This document shows, piece by piece, positions 8,371 to 16,469 of a DNA stretch of 39,159 nt. Position numbers and translations under genes: made by a program. The notes below the pieces were generated by a model that searched no databases, was not told the DNA's origin, and saw nothing but the letters and a program-made list of their open reading frames with translations. Position 1 is the first letter of the stretch. Each line of letters begins with the position of its first letter. Source of the stretch: an uncultured Gammaproteobacteria bacterium (GTDB taxonomy: Bacteria > Pseudomonadota > Gammaproteobacteria > Magnimaribacterales > D2472); contig CAJXAZ010000003.1 in the NCBI GenBank assembly GCA_913050015.1, forward strand, positions 1 through 39,159. The letters are read 5' to 3'.

Positions 8371-9771
8371 ATGGATAATTTTTTAGAAGACACTACTCGG
8401 TTTGTTAACCAAGCTATAAAGTTTGTTCCTATTTCAAAAGGGCTTGCGAATAAAATTACCACCTGTAACTCAACATATACAGTGAGATTCGGCGTTAGGC
8501 TTCGAGGTGATATATATACATTTGAAGGCTGGCGTTCAGTTCATTCAGAGCATATGGAACCAACTAAAGGTGGCATAAGGTTTGATATGGCAACTCATGC
8601 GGACGAGGTTGAAGCCCTAGCTGCATTAATGTCTTATAAGAATGCGATTATTAATGTGCCATTTGGAGGATCTAAAGGTGGTCTTAAAATTAATCCTCAT
8701 GAGTGGGAAGAGTTTGAAATTGAAAAAATAACCAGAAGATTTGCTCAAGAACTAATTAAAAGAGATCTCATAAGTCCTTCTCAAAACGTACCAGCACCAG
8801 ATATTGGAACTTCATCCAGAGAAATGGCGTGGATTGCAGATGAGTATAGAAAACTTAAATCAACTGATATAAATGCTGCAGCGTGTGTAACAGGAAAACC
8901 AATAAATAAAAATGGACTACCTGGAAGAGAAGAAGCTACTGGAAGAGGAATCCAGTATATTGCTAGAGAGTTTTATAAAAATGAAGACCTTCTTGAAAGG
9001 TTTGGGCTTTCTAAAAATTTAGAAAATAAAACTTTGATTGTTCAGGGCTTGGGAAATGTTGGCTACCATGCATCCAAATTCTTAACTGAAGACGAAAATG
9101 TTAAATTAATTGGCATCGCTGAGTATAACGGTGCTATTTATAACGAGAATGGCATCAACGTAGAACATGCTAAAAAGTTCTTTACCAAAAATAAATCTTT
9201 TAAAAACTATACCAAAGCCAAATTTATAAAAGATGGCGGTCTTTTATTTAAAAAAGAATGTGACATATTAATACCAGCTGCTAGAGAGAATGTTATTACA
9301 GAAAAAAATGCTGGCTCGGTTAAGGCTAAACTTATTATTGAAGCTGCTAATGGTCCCATTAGCTATGCAGCAAATAAGATCCTTAATAAAATGAATATTT
9401 TTGTCATACCAGATATTCTTGCTAATTCTGGCGGAGTAGCTGTGAGTTATTTTGAGTGGGTAAAAAATATAAGACACATAAGATTTGGCAGACTTGAAAA
9501 GAGAGAGAATGCTCTAAGGTACACAACGCTAATCGAAGCAATTGAGTCTATGACAGGAAAATCAATGCCAGAAAAATATAAAAGAAATTTTATTGACGGG
9601 ATTGAAGAAATTGATCTTATTAGATCAGGGCTTGATGACATGATGATTGACGGATTCCAAGAAGTAAAAAAGGCTTACATGGAAAATAATAAAATACCTG
9701 ATTTCAGAACAGCAGCTTACAAAGTAGCTATTGAGAAGATTGCCTTGTCGTATGACTTTATAGGTCTTTAG
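8371..9771 (+). CDS. gdh: Glutamate dehydrogenase (Glu/Leu/Phe/Val dehydrogenase family)
   Basis: A 466-residue cytoplasmic oxidoreductase that interconverts glutamate with 2-oxoglutarate and ammonium. The dimerisation/catalytic domain shows the substrate-binding PTKGGIRF and SYKNA segments (Lys90) and catalytic Lys102 in FGGSKGGL. PAPDIGTSSREMAW follows. The Rossmann domain has GLGNVG at 226-231. The protein resembles hexameric 420-470 residue GDHs; NAD versus NADP preference cannot be read with confidence. It is a lone plus-strand gene facing the tRNA-His/tig unit across 131 bp, and its last 14 bp overlap the convergent GST-like gene. Confidence 0.92.
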   Translation: MDNFLEDTTRFVNQAIKFVPISKGLANKITTCNSTYTVRFGVRLRGDIYTFEGWRSVHSEHMEPTKGGIRFDMATHADEVEALAALMSYKNAIINVPFGGSKGGLKINPHEWEEFEIEKITRRFAQELIKRDLISPSQNVPAPDIGTSSREMAWIADEYRKLKSTDINAAACVTGKPINKNGLPGREEATGRGIQYIAREFYKNEDLLERFGLSKNLENKTLIVQGLGNVGYHASKFLTEDENVKLIGIAEYNGAIYNENGINVEHAKKFFTKNKSFKNYTKAKFIKDGGLLFKKECDILIPAARENVITEKNAGSVKAKLIIEAANGPISYAANKILNKMNIFVIPDILANSGGVAVSYFEWVKNIRHIRFGRLEKRENALRYTTLIEAIESMTGKSMPEKYKRNFIDGIEEIDLIRSGLDDMMIDGFQEVKKAYMENNKIPDFRTAAYKVAIEKIALSYDFIGL

Positions 9772-10405
9772 GAAAATATAAGGGATCATCTAGCTCTTTC
9801 CATGGCTTGTATGAAGTCATTATATTTTTTAAAAGATCACTTTCTAAGAAGGTATTTAGCCAGTATTTAATATTTTTAATATCTTCTTGAGCATCAAACC
9901 ATTCACTATTAGCTAATCTAAACTGCCTAATAAATGGAAGGATGGAGATATCAAGCTTATTTATATCATCTCCAAAAAACCAAGTCGGCCCGACAAAAAA
10001 TTTATCAAGCTCTTTTAATATCTGTAAACAGGACTCTCTGTGAATTTGTTCATTTACGTCATGATATCTAGTTGAGTACTTGTACCGATCAAGATTGAAT
10101 TTAAAATCTCCGTCAAACAATTCTATAGTTTTATCAGTAAATATTTCTTGATGGTCCAGCAAGTTAGCATCGAATACATTATGTTGTTTCAAGGCCCAAT
10201 TAATAACATCAAGACTTTCATCAATAACATTACCATTATCTAAAAGTAAGACTGGAACAGTGCCCTTAGGAGATGTATCTAGCATTGCTGAAGGTTTATT
10301 CTTTAAACTTACCTCTCTTAGCTCGCATTGAATATCCGTTAAGCAGAGTGCCATTCTAGCTCTCATTGCGTAGGGACATCTTTTGAATGAATACAAAATA
10401 TGCAT
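9758..10405 (-). CDS. Glutathione S-transferase-like protein with Cys active-site motif
   Basis: A 215-residue protein with an N-terminal thioredoxin-fold GST domain (about 1-75). The redox motif RCPYAMRAR is at 8-16, with a single Cys in CPYA. The cis-Pro GTVPVL and the gamma-glutamyl contact DES are near 49-64. The C-terminal half is an all-helical GST-C type region. The CPYA motif places it nearer omega or glutaredoxin-2-like GSTs than Ser/Tyr-type enzymes, so thiol transfer or deglutathionylation is plausible, but the substrate is unknown. It lies 9 nt after trhO in the same direction. Confidence 0.8.
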   Translation of the reverse strand: MHILYSFKRCPYAMRARMALCLTDIQCELREVSLKNKPSAMLDTSPKGTVPVLLLDNGNVIDESLDVINWALKQHNVFDANLLDHQEIFTDKTIELFDGDFKFNLDRYKYSTRYHDVNEQIHRESCLQILKELDKFFVGPTWFFGDDINKLDISILPFIRQFRLANSEWFDAQEDIKNIKYWLNTFLESDLLKNIMTSYKPWKELDDPLYFPKDL

Positions 10406-10414
10406 AATTATGAA

Positions 10415-11344
10415 TTATTTTTTAGCCAGATCTTTTGGCCCAATATGTTTTTGATTTCTTCCTCTTGCTATTTCAATCTGTTTTTGTCTGCTCATATATC
10501 TAGCCTTTTGCTCCTCAGTCTTTTCATTAAAGCACTTATGACAAGCCACGCCTTTTATATAACTTACAGATTTCTTGTCTTCTTCGGTTATTGGCATTCT
10601 GCATCCATGACACATATCGAAGGTACCTACTGATAAATCATGCCTAACAGATACTCTATCATCAAAAACAAAACACTCTCCACTCCATAAGGAATCTTTC
10701 TCGTCTACAACTTCAAAGTACTTTAGTATTCCTCCTTTAAGATGGTTAACATTATTGAATCCATCCTTCTTCATAAAAGAGGATGCTTTTTCACAACGTA
10801 TTCCTCCAGTACAAAACATAGCAACTTTTTTTGTTTCTTTATCTTCTTTTGAAAAATTTTGTTTTTTGACCCACTCAGGAAATTCTCTAAATTTAACAGT
10901 ATTTGGATTTATTGAATTTTTAAAGGTTCCAATGGAATACTCATAATCATTTCTAGTATCTATAAGAATAGTATTTTCATCAGATATTAAATCATTCCAA
11001 TTTTCAGGATCAACATACTGACCAACGATGTCATTTGGATCAATGGACTCATCACCAATAGTTACAATCTCTTTCTTTAATTTTATCTTGAGCCTAGCAA
11101 ATGGATTTTCCTTAGATTCTGAATATTTAATATCTAGATCAGAAAATCCATGAATGCTTTTGATATATTTTAAAGCTAGTTTTAGATTAGCTTGGTCTCC
11201 AGCAATGGTTCCATTTAGCCCTTCCTCGCCTACTAAAATAGTTCCAGTAATTAAATTATTTTTTAACTGTTTACGTAATTCAACTTGAAGAGTCTTAGGA
11301 TTTTCGATCACTGAAAATTTATAAAGTGCGGCTACTGAGTACAT
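10415..11344 (-). CDS. trhO: tRNA uridine-34 hydroxylase TrhO (rhodanese-domain protein)
   Basis: A 309-residue enzyme that makes 5-hydroxyuridine at the wobble position of several tRNAs using oxygen, the first step to cmo5U. The N-terminal acylphosphatase-like domain has the signature GEEGLNGTIAG (39-49). The rhodanese domain has catalytic Cys178 in the loop FCTGGIRCEKA. The C-terminal part has two Cys pairs (245/248 and 268/271), as in the E. coli YceA protein. The gene starts 22 nt after tRNA-Arg, and tRNA-Pro(UGG), a known class of substrate, lies just upstream. A TATAAT (11353-11358) lies 8 nt before the ATG. Confidence 0.93.
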   Translation of the reverse strand: MYSVAALYKFSVIENPKTLQVELRKQLKNNLITGTILVGEEGLNGTIAGDQANLKLALKYIKSIHGFSDLDIKYSESKENPFARLKIKLKKEIVTIGDESIDPNDIVGQYVDPENWNDLISDENTILIDTRNDYEYSIGTFKNSINPNTVKFREFPEWVKKQNFSKEDKETKKVAMFCTGGIRCEKASSFMKKDGFNNVNHLKGGILKYFEVVDEKDSLWSGECFVFDDRVSVRHDLSVGTFDMCHGCRMPITEEDKKSVSYIKGVACHKCFNEKTEEQKARYMSRQKQIEIARGRNQKHIGPKDLAKK

Positions 11345-11352
11345 GGAGGGAT

Positions 11353-11358
11353 ATTATA
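11353..11358 (-). promoter_or_regulatory. Possible -10 element of trhO
   Basis: A perfect TATAAT lies on the minus strand in the 22-nt gap between tRNA-Arg and trhO, 8 nt before the ATG. Any -35 would lie inside the tRNA 3' half and is weak. The start codon lacks a Shine-Dalgarno, consistent with a leaderless message, but read-through from the tRNAs is an alternative. Confidence 0.35.
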
Positions 11359-11366
11359 TAAGAAAA

Positions 11367-11443
11367 TGGCGCGCCTGAAGAGATTCGAACTCCTGACCCA
11401 CGGATTAGAAATCCGTTGCTCTATCCAACTGAGCTACAGGCGC
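11367..11443 (-). tRNA. tRNA-Arg (UCU)
   Basis: A complete 77-nt cloverleaf on the minus strand. The anticodon loop TTTCTAA gives anticodon TCT, which reads AGA/AGG. The acceptor stem is GCGCCTG with CAGGCGC, then discriminator G and encoded CCA. It directly abuts the tRNA-Pro gene. Confidence 0.97.
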
Positions 11444-11520
11444 TGGTCGGGGTAGTAGGATTCGAACCTACGACCACTCGCTCCCAAAGCGAGTGCGCTA
11501 CCAGACTGCGCTATACCCCG
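11444..11520 (-). tRNA. tRNA-Pro (UGG)
   Basis: A complete 77-nt cloverleaf on the minus strand. The anticodon loop TTTGGGA gives anticodon TGG. The acceptor stem is CGGGGTA with TACCCCG, the discriminator is A and CCA is encoded. Its last base is followed at once by the first base of tRNA-Arg, with no spacer. Confidence 0.97.
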
Positions 11521-11529
11521 AGGGTGCAA

Positions 11530-11558
11530 ATATTAAAGTTTATATAAAAAATAAGCAA
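11530..11558 (-). promoter_or_regulatory. Probable promoter of the tRNA-Pro / tRNA-Arg unit
   Basis: On the minus strand TTGCTT (11553-11558), a 17-bp spacer and TAATAT (11530-11535) precede a GC-rich GCACCC just ahead of the tRNA. The spacing and the GC-rich discriminator are typical of stable-RNA promoters under stringent control; both hexamers are weak matches. Confidence 0.45.
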
Positions 11559-11609
11559 TGATCATATGAATAAATATTAATTAATATTGATTAATGAGAT
11601 AATAATCTT

Positions 11610-12452
11610 ATGACAGCAAAAATATTAGATGGTAAAAAATTAGCAACTCTTTCAGAAGAATTCATTAAGAAAGAGGTTTCTGAGCTAGTTTCAGCTGGTA
11701 TTACTCCAACACTAGCCACAATATTAGTTGGTCATGACCCTGCTTCAGAAACATATGTAAAAATGAAGAGGAATACATGTAAAAGAGTTGGCATGGAGTC
11801 AATAGCTCTCGAACTTCCAGAATCAACAACAACCGAAGAGCTATTAAAAACAATCAATGACTTAAATTCAGATGTTAATGTTCATGGAATCCTTCTGCAA
11901 CATCCAACACCGTCTCACATAGATGAAAGAAAATGCTTTGATGCAATAGATATAGAAAAAGATGTCGATGGTGTAACTTGCCTAGGTTTTGGAAACATGT
12001 CTATGGGTATAGATGCTTATGGATCATGCACGCCTGCAGGAATTGTTAGATTAATAGAACATTATGAGTTGGATGTAGAAGGCAAACATGCAGTTGTAGT
12101 AGGAAGAAGCCCTATTTTAGGAAAGCCTATGGCGATGATGTTATTGAACTTAAATGCCACTGTTACTATTTGTCATTCAAGAACTCAAAATATTGATTCT
12201 ATTATTAAGCAAGCTGATGTAATTGTAGGTGCTGTTGGAATACCTGAGTTTATAAAAACTGAATGGATTAAAGAAGGCGCCATAGTAATCGATGCTGGGT
12301 TTCATCCTGAGAAATGCGGAGATATTGATTTATCGGAAATGGATAATATTTCTTCTGCCTATACGCCAGTTCCAGGAGGCGTCGGGCCAATGACTATAAA
12401 TACATTGATATTGCACACTATGAAATCTGCAAAGAAACTAATCAATAAATAA
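11610..12452 (+). CDS. folD: Bifunctional methylenetetrahydrofolate dehydrogenase / methenyl-THF cyclohydrolase
   Basis: A 280-residue cytoplasmic enzyme that interconverts 5,10-methylene-, 5,10-methenyl- and 10-formyl-tetrahydrofolate, supplying formyl groups for purines (purN lies in this window). The catalytic segment is YVKMKRN with Lys53 and Tyr49. The substrate loop QHPTPSHID, the NADP-binding GRSPILGKPMA and the C-terminal signature PVPGGVGPMT are all present. There is no Shine-Dalgarno; GATAAT (11598-11603) lies 6 nt before the ATG. The gene stands alone between the divergent tRNA unit and the convergent DUF4389 gene, only 2 bp from the latter. Confidence 0.97.
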   Translation: MTAKILDGKKLATLSEEFIKKEVSELVSAGITPTLATILVGHDPASETYVKMKRNTCKRVGMESIALELPESTTTEELLKTINDLNSDVNVHGILLQHPTPSHIDERKCFDAIDIEKDVDGVTCLGFGNMSMGIDAYGSCTPAGIVRLIEHYELDVEGKHAVVVGRSPILGKPMAMMLLNLNATVTICHSRTQNIDSIIKQADVIVGAVGIPEFIKTEWIKEGAIVIDAGFHPEKCGDIDLSEMDNISSAYTPVPGGVGPMTINTLILHTMKSAKKLINK

Positions 12453-12454
12453 GT

Positions 12455-12817
12455 TTATTCTTTAGTATCTTCTTCAGTAACAAGATCTTCCACTAGGTCT
12501 ATCTCGGCTTCCACGATCTCACCCTCTTCTTCTTCCACCACTTCATCTGAATGATTTGGCTTAAAAGGGAAAGGCTTATCGTCTGTCTCAAATAACAAAA
12601 ATGCTAATGTGTCATGAAAAAATTCAATTATATAAGCATTGAAGTTTCCTATTGACTCATTTGTTTTCGAAGTAAATAAAAAGAAAAGGAACTGAATAAA
12701 GGAAAGGCCAATGGATATGGATAAGGCAAAATTAATTGCAAAAGCATAACCAAGCATGAATATAAATCTTATCCATTTACTGGTTTTTAAAATTTCATCT
12801 TTATCGATATGTTCCAT
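12455..12817 (-). CDS. DUF4389 membrane protein with acidic C-terminal tail
   Basis: A 120-residue protein. Two hydrophobic stretches (about 17-37 and 38-50) are followed by NFNAYIIEFFHDTLAFLLFETDDKPFPF, in which the ending KPFPF is the hallmark I associate with the DUF4389 family. After residue 88 the protein is almost wholly acidic (Glu/Asp runs), probably a disordered cytoplasmic tail. No function is known to me. It starts 11 nt after the gpsA stop and is the last gene of the htpG-gpsA unit. Confidence 0.7.
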   Translation of the reverse strand: MEHIDKDEILKTSKWIRFIFMLGYAFAINFALSISIGLSFIQFLFFLFTSKTNESIGNFNAYIIEFFHDTLAFLLFETDDKPFPFKPNHSDEVVEEEEGEIVEAEIDLVEDLVTEEDTKE

Positions 12818-12828
12818 AGTATTTCTTC

Positions 12829-13848
12829 CTAATATGTAAATTCTACATCAACTTCATGAGGATTATTAACAAGATCATCAATTAATGTTTTTGGTGGATG
12901 TTTTTGGTAAATGATATTGTGTAAAGAATCAACAAGTGGCATCTTGATTCCCAGCTTTTTTGACTCCTCTTTTATAACGTCCAGGGTTCTAATACCCTCT
13001 GCTACTTGACCAACTTTGTCTTTAGCTTCTTGAAGGCTCATTCCTCTTCCTAAGTTTGATCCTAGCTGATAATTTCTTGATAAACCTGATGAGCAAGTTG
13101 CTACCAAGTCTCCCATTCCAGAAAGTCCAAGAAACGTAATGGGGTTTGCTCCTTTAGCCACTGCAAATCTACTCATTTCTGCCATGCTTCTTGTTAAAAT
13201 TAAACCAACCGCATTTTCACCAACATCTAATGAATCAGCCATGCCGCATATAATTGCATAGATATTCTTTAAAGCCCCGGCAAGCTCCACACCTTGAATA
13301 TCATTACTTGAATAAACCTTAAATGTATCTGATGACAAAACCTCTTTAACCTGTTCAAGCAAGACGTTACTTGAGCTAGCAATAACAGTTCCTGCTACTT
13401 TTTTTTCAGCTATTTCTCTTGCAAGGTTTGGGCCGCTTAGAACGCCAACCTGATTCTTCTTAGAATCTATGTTCATAGAGATGATGTCTGACATAGACCT
13501 AAATGGATTTAATTTGATACCTTTAGTACAAGAGATAATATGAGAGCCTTCTTCGATCATTGGATTTATTCGCTCCATTATTGTTTCAAAAATTACACTT
13601 GGAGTAGCTATAAATACTAATGATGAGCCCTTCATAACTTCGTCTAACTTTTCAGAGGCCAGTATATTTGGAGATAATTGCAATTCTGGATGGTAAGTAG
13701 AATTAGCACCTTCAGAGTTAATTCTAAGAGCCTGCTCAGAGTCCCTTACCCACAAAGATACCTTATATCCATTTGAAGCTGCAATGTTAGCAAGGACGGT
13801 ACCAAAGCTACCTCCCCCCAATACAACAACCTTAGTATTAGTGTTCAT
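12829..13848 (-). CDS. gpsA: NAD(P)-dependent glycerol-3-phosphate dehydrogenase
   Basis: A 339-residue cytoplasmic enzyme that reduces dihydroxyacetone phosphate to sn-glycerol 3-phosphate, the backbone of phospholipids. It has an N-terminal Rossmann motif GGGSFG (11-16), a CTKGI segment with Lys109, and LSGPNLAREIAE. The catalytic Lys194 lies in ELAGALKNIYAI. The start is 2 nt after the htpG stop, so the two are translationally linked. The glycerol 3-phosphate would feed the CDP-alcohol phosphatidyltransferase reaction also encoded in this window. Confidence 0.97.
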   Translation of the reverse strand: MNTNTKVVVLGGGSFGTVLANIAASNGYKVSLWVRDSEQALRINSEGANSTYHPELQLSPNILASEKLDEVMKGSSLVFIATPSVIFETIMERINPMIEEGSHIISCTKGIKLNPFRSMSDIISMNIDSKKNQVGVLSGPNLAREIAEKKVAGTVIASSSNVLLEQVKEVLSSDTFKVYSSNDIQGVELAGALKNIYAIICGMADSLDVGENAVGLILTRSMAEMSRFAVAKGANPITFLGLSGMGDLVATCSSGLSRNYQLGSNLGRGMSLQEAKDKVGQVAEGIRTLDVIKEESKKLGIKMPLVDSLHNIIYQKHPPKTLIDDLVNNPHEVDVEFTY

Positions 13849-13850
13849 GA

Positions 13851-15677
13851 TTATGATAAATATTTATCAAGTTGCCTGAGGTACTTAGATGGATCTTTAG
13901 GTGAACCGCCCTCTGCAATAACTGCGTAATCATACAAAAAGTCTACAAACGAGTTGAATTGCTTTCCTTTTAAGTCTTTTAATTTTTTAAGAAGCTTATG
14001 TTTAATATTAATTTCAAAAATAGGATGTGATGACCCTAGAGTTTGACCAGATGCTTCAAGAATTTTTCTTAACTGAGCTCCCGGTTCGTTTTGAGGAAGA
14101 ATCAGGCATGTTGCTGAATCTGTAAGTCTTGAGCTAACTAAAACATCAGAAACCTTATCATCTAGATGTTTTTTTATTTTCTCAACAAGACCTTGATCTG
14201 CTTCTGAAACCTTTTTATCAGCATCATCATTGTCAGCACTTTCTTTTGCTGCATTGACCAGCTGTTTCCCTTTATATTCATTAAGACCAGCCATTAACCA
14301 CTCATCAATTCTGTCAGTTAATAAAAGTACCTCTGTTCCTTTAGATTTCAATCCCTCAATATGGGGGGAGTTGGCAGCTGCCTCATAGGTATCTGCAACA
14401 CAGTAATATATTTTGTCTTGATCATCATTCATTCTGCCTAAATAATCGTCTAGAGTTTGATCTGCATCATTAGAATCATTTTGAGATGTAGAGAAAAGCA
14501 ATAAGCTAGAAATTAGCTCTTTATTTTCAAGATCTTCAGCCGGGCCTTCCTTTAAAACTAAGCCATACTCTAGCCAAAATTCTTTATATTTATCTAATGA
14601 TTTATCTTTCAAGGACTTCAAGGATTCTAATATTTTTTTAGTTACGCCTTTCTTAATTGTGTCCACAAGAGGATGCTCTTGAAGAATTTCTCTAGAAACG
14701 TTTAAAGGTAAGTCACCAGTATCAATAATACCTCTAACAAATCTTAAATATAAAGGGAGGAAATTAGATGCATCATCCATAATAAAGACTCTTTGGATAT
14801 ATAGCTTTATTCCTCTTGGAGACTCTCTATTCCATAAGTCAAAAGGCGGCTTAGAAGGGATATATAATAAATTAGTATATTCATTTTTTCCTTCAACCTT
14901 GTTATGAGCCCACAGCAATGGATCTGCTTGATCGAAGCTCATAAATTTATAAAACTCTTTATATTCCTCTTCTTTTATAGATCTTTTAGGCTTTAGCCAT
15001 AGCGCCTCTGCATCATTTATTCTATGAGTTTCATCAGATTCTGAAATTAGATTAAGTGGAAAATTAATATATTGAGAATACTTTTCTAGTAAATATCTAA
15101 CCCTACCCTCATCTGCAAATTCTTTATTCTCTTCATTTAAAAAGATAATTATGTCAGTACCGTTTGATTCTTTAGTTACTTGCTGTAATTTATATTTTTC
15201 TTCTCCGTCACTTTCCCAAAGGGTAGCGGTATCTGAATTCTCAAAGACTGATTTAGTAATTACCTGAACTTTATCTGCCACCATAAATGCTGAATAAAAA
15301 CCAACTCCGAATTGACCTATCAAGTTTGAATCTTTTTTATCATCGCCAGTGATATTTCCTAAAAATGAAGCAGTTCCTGATCTAGCTATAGTTCCAATAT
15401 TTTCAATGACTTCAGCTTCTGACATTCCAATTCCATTGTCAGAAATAATAATTTTATTTTCTTCTTTAATAACTTTTACATCTATCTTGAGATCTTTGTT
15501 GAAAATAGATAATGTCTTGTCTTCCACAGCCTTGAATCTTAATTTATCTATAGCATCTGAAGCGTTAGAAACAAGTTCCCTAACAAATATTTCTTTATTG
15601 GAATATAAAGAGTGAATCATCAGCTTTAGAAGCTGTTTAGTTTCCGTTTGAAATACTTTAGTTTTTGATTTAGCCAT
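13851..15677 (-). CDS. htpG: Molecular chaperone HtpG (Hsp90)
   Basis: A 608-residue cytoplasmic homodimeric ATP-driven chaperone. The N-terminal GHKL ATPase domain has LVSNASDAIDKLR, DNGIGM and GQFGVGFYSAFMVAD. The middle domain contains SREILQE, and a C-terminal dimerisation domain completes the protein. The ATG is preceded by GGGG. Further upstream a CTTGAAT (15723-15729, minus) resembles a sigma-32 -35 box, but I find no matching CCCCAT-type -10, so heat-shock control is unproven. gpsA follows after 2 nt. Confidence 0.97.
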   Translation of the reverse strand: MAKSKTKVFQTETKQLLKLMIHSLYSNKEIFVRELVSNASDAIDKLRFKAVEDKTLSIFNKDLKIDVKVIKEENKIIISDNGIGMSEAEVIENIGTIARSGTASFLGNITGDDKKDSNLIGQFGVGFYSAFMVADKVQVITKSVFENSDTATLWESDGEEKYKLQQVTKESNGTDIIIFLNEENKEFADEGRVRYLLEKYSQYINFPLNLISESDETHRINDAEALWLKPKRSIKEEEYKEFYKFMSFDQADPLLWAHNKVEGKNEYTNLLYIPSKPPFDLWNRESPRGIKLYIQRVFIMDDASNFLPLYLRFVRGIIDTGDLPLNVSREILQEHPLVDTIKKGVTKKILESLKSLKDKSLDKYKEFWLEYGLVLKEGPAEDLENKELISSLLLFSTSQNDSNDADQTLDDYLGRMNDDQDKIYYCVADTYEAAANSPHIEGLKSKGTEVLLLTDRIDEWLMAGLNEYKGKQLVNAAKESADNDDADKKVSEADQGLVEKIKKHLDDKVSDVLVSSRLTDSATCLILPQNEPGAQLRKILEASGQTLGSSHPIFEINIKHKLLKKLKDLKGKQFNSFVDFLYDYAVIAEGGSPKDPSKYLRQLDKYLS

Positions 15678-15743
15678 GTTTATACCCCTATGTTAGGTTA
15701 TTTGTAGTATCTAATGTTTGAAATTCAAGGTCTAGACCTATAT

Positions 15744-16151
15744 TTATTGATTAATTACTCTAACTATCTCAACTATTGATGCTAAGAATATAATCACAGT
15801 ATTAAGAACACTAAGGCTGTGTAGTCCTTTAAACAGACTATCCCAACCCCTGTCTTTGGCAATATTTGTTAGTGGAATAATTATATAACCAAGAAAAGAG
15901 AAGGAAACGGCTATTAACGCAATATAAATATCAATTGTTGAAAAGAAGAGATATGAAATCAATAAGGCTATTAGGGTAATTAAAAATAATAATAAATAGT
16001 ATCTTGGAAAGATTCTTCTTAAGAAGTTAGATGCATTCTGATCATCAAGTACTTTAAAAACTACTGGAGCCGTAAGAAGAACTTGAGCAAATATTATCCC
16101 CAAAACCAATGAGTAGCATAGTATTAGGAGTATTAATGTAACTATATTCAT
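15744..16151 (-). CDS. DUF4149 family integral membrane protein
   Basis: A 135-residue protein with four predicted membrane helices (about 4-26, 52-70, 75-97 and 113-132). It has the pattern of the DUF4149/TMEM205-like family: an N-terminal GxxFAxxLLTAPVVF, a central Arg-Tyr-Tyr (FPRYYLL) and a C-terminal LHSLSVLN. Function unknown. The ATG is 7 nt downstream of the tRNA-Asp 3' end, so the message probably arises from processing of the tRNA-Val/tRNA-Asp transcript. Confidence 0.65.
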   Translation of the reverse strand: MNIVTLILLILCYSLVLGIIFAQVLLTAPVVFKVLDDQNASNFLRRIFPRYYLLLFLITLIALLISYLFFSTIDIYIALIAVSFSFLGYIIIPLTNIAKDRGWDSLFKGLHSLSVLNTVIIFLASIVEIVRVINQ

Positions 16152-16158
16152 AATTAAG

Positions 16159-16233
16159 TGGCGGTCTGACGGGGAATCGAACCCCGAACACCGCCGTGAC
16201 AGGGCGGAATTATAACCGTTTAACTACCAGACC
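16159..16233 (-). tRNA. tRNA-Asp (GUC)
   Basis: A 75-nt cloverleaf on the minus strand with anticodon GTC in the loop CTGTCAC. The acceptor stem is GGTCTGG with TCAGACC, the discriminator is G and CCA is encoded. Confidence 0.96.
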
Positions 16234-16289
16234 ACTAAACTGTTGGGTGGAATAATATCTATTTTAGATAAAAGTGCAACCCAAAAAAA

Positions 16290-16366
16290 TGGTGGGTGAT
16301 GACAGGTTCGAACTGCCGACCCTCTCGGTGTAAACGAGATGCTCTACCAAACTGAGCTAATCACCC
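16290..16366 (-). tRNA. tRNA-Val (UAC)
   Basis: A 77-nt cloverleaf on the minus strand with anticodon TAC in the loop TTTACAC. The acceptor stem is GGGTGAT with ATCACCC, the discriminator is A and CCA is encoded. A 56-nt spacer with nested inverted repeats (TTGGGT/ACCCAA and TATCT/AGATA) separates it from tRNA-Asp, possibly a processing structure. Confidence 0.97.
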
Positions 16367-16378
16367 ATTTTATCAATC

Positions 16379-16400
16379 AAAAAAGTTATATTTTATAACT
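16379..16400 (-). terminator. Weak terminator-like hairpin after the EamA gene
   Basis: On the minus strand AGTTATA and TATAACT form a 7-bp AT-rich stem with loop AAA (16384-16400), followed by six T. It lies between the EamA stop and tRNA-Val. The stem is weak; the same bases could also supply a -10 (TATAAC) for the tRNAs. Confidence 0.4.
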
Positions 16401-16469
16401 ACCAATGATTAAGGTGGCTAATAATACTATTTTATTTATAAAAATAATACGACTTTTTTACTTCAAACT

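Noticed and set aside
8300..8386. A 28-codon frame with an Arg-Arg pair upstream of and overlapping the gdh start
   Set aside because: No alternative hairpins or terminator follow it and no ribosome site precedes it. A chance frame in AT-rich DNA is the simpler reading.
15678..15743. A sigma-32 heat-shock promoter for htpG
   Set aside because: CTTGAAT matches the -35 but no CCCCAT-like -10 is found at a proper distance.
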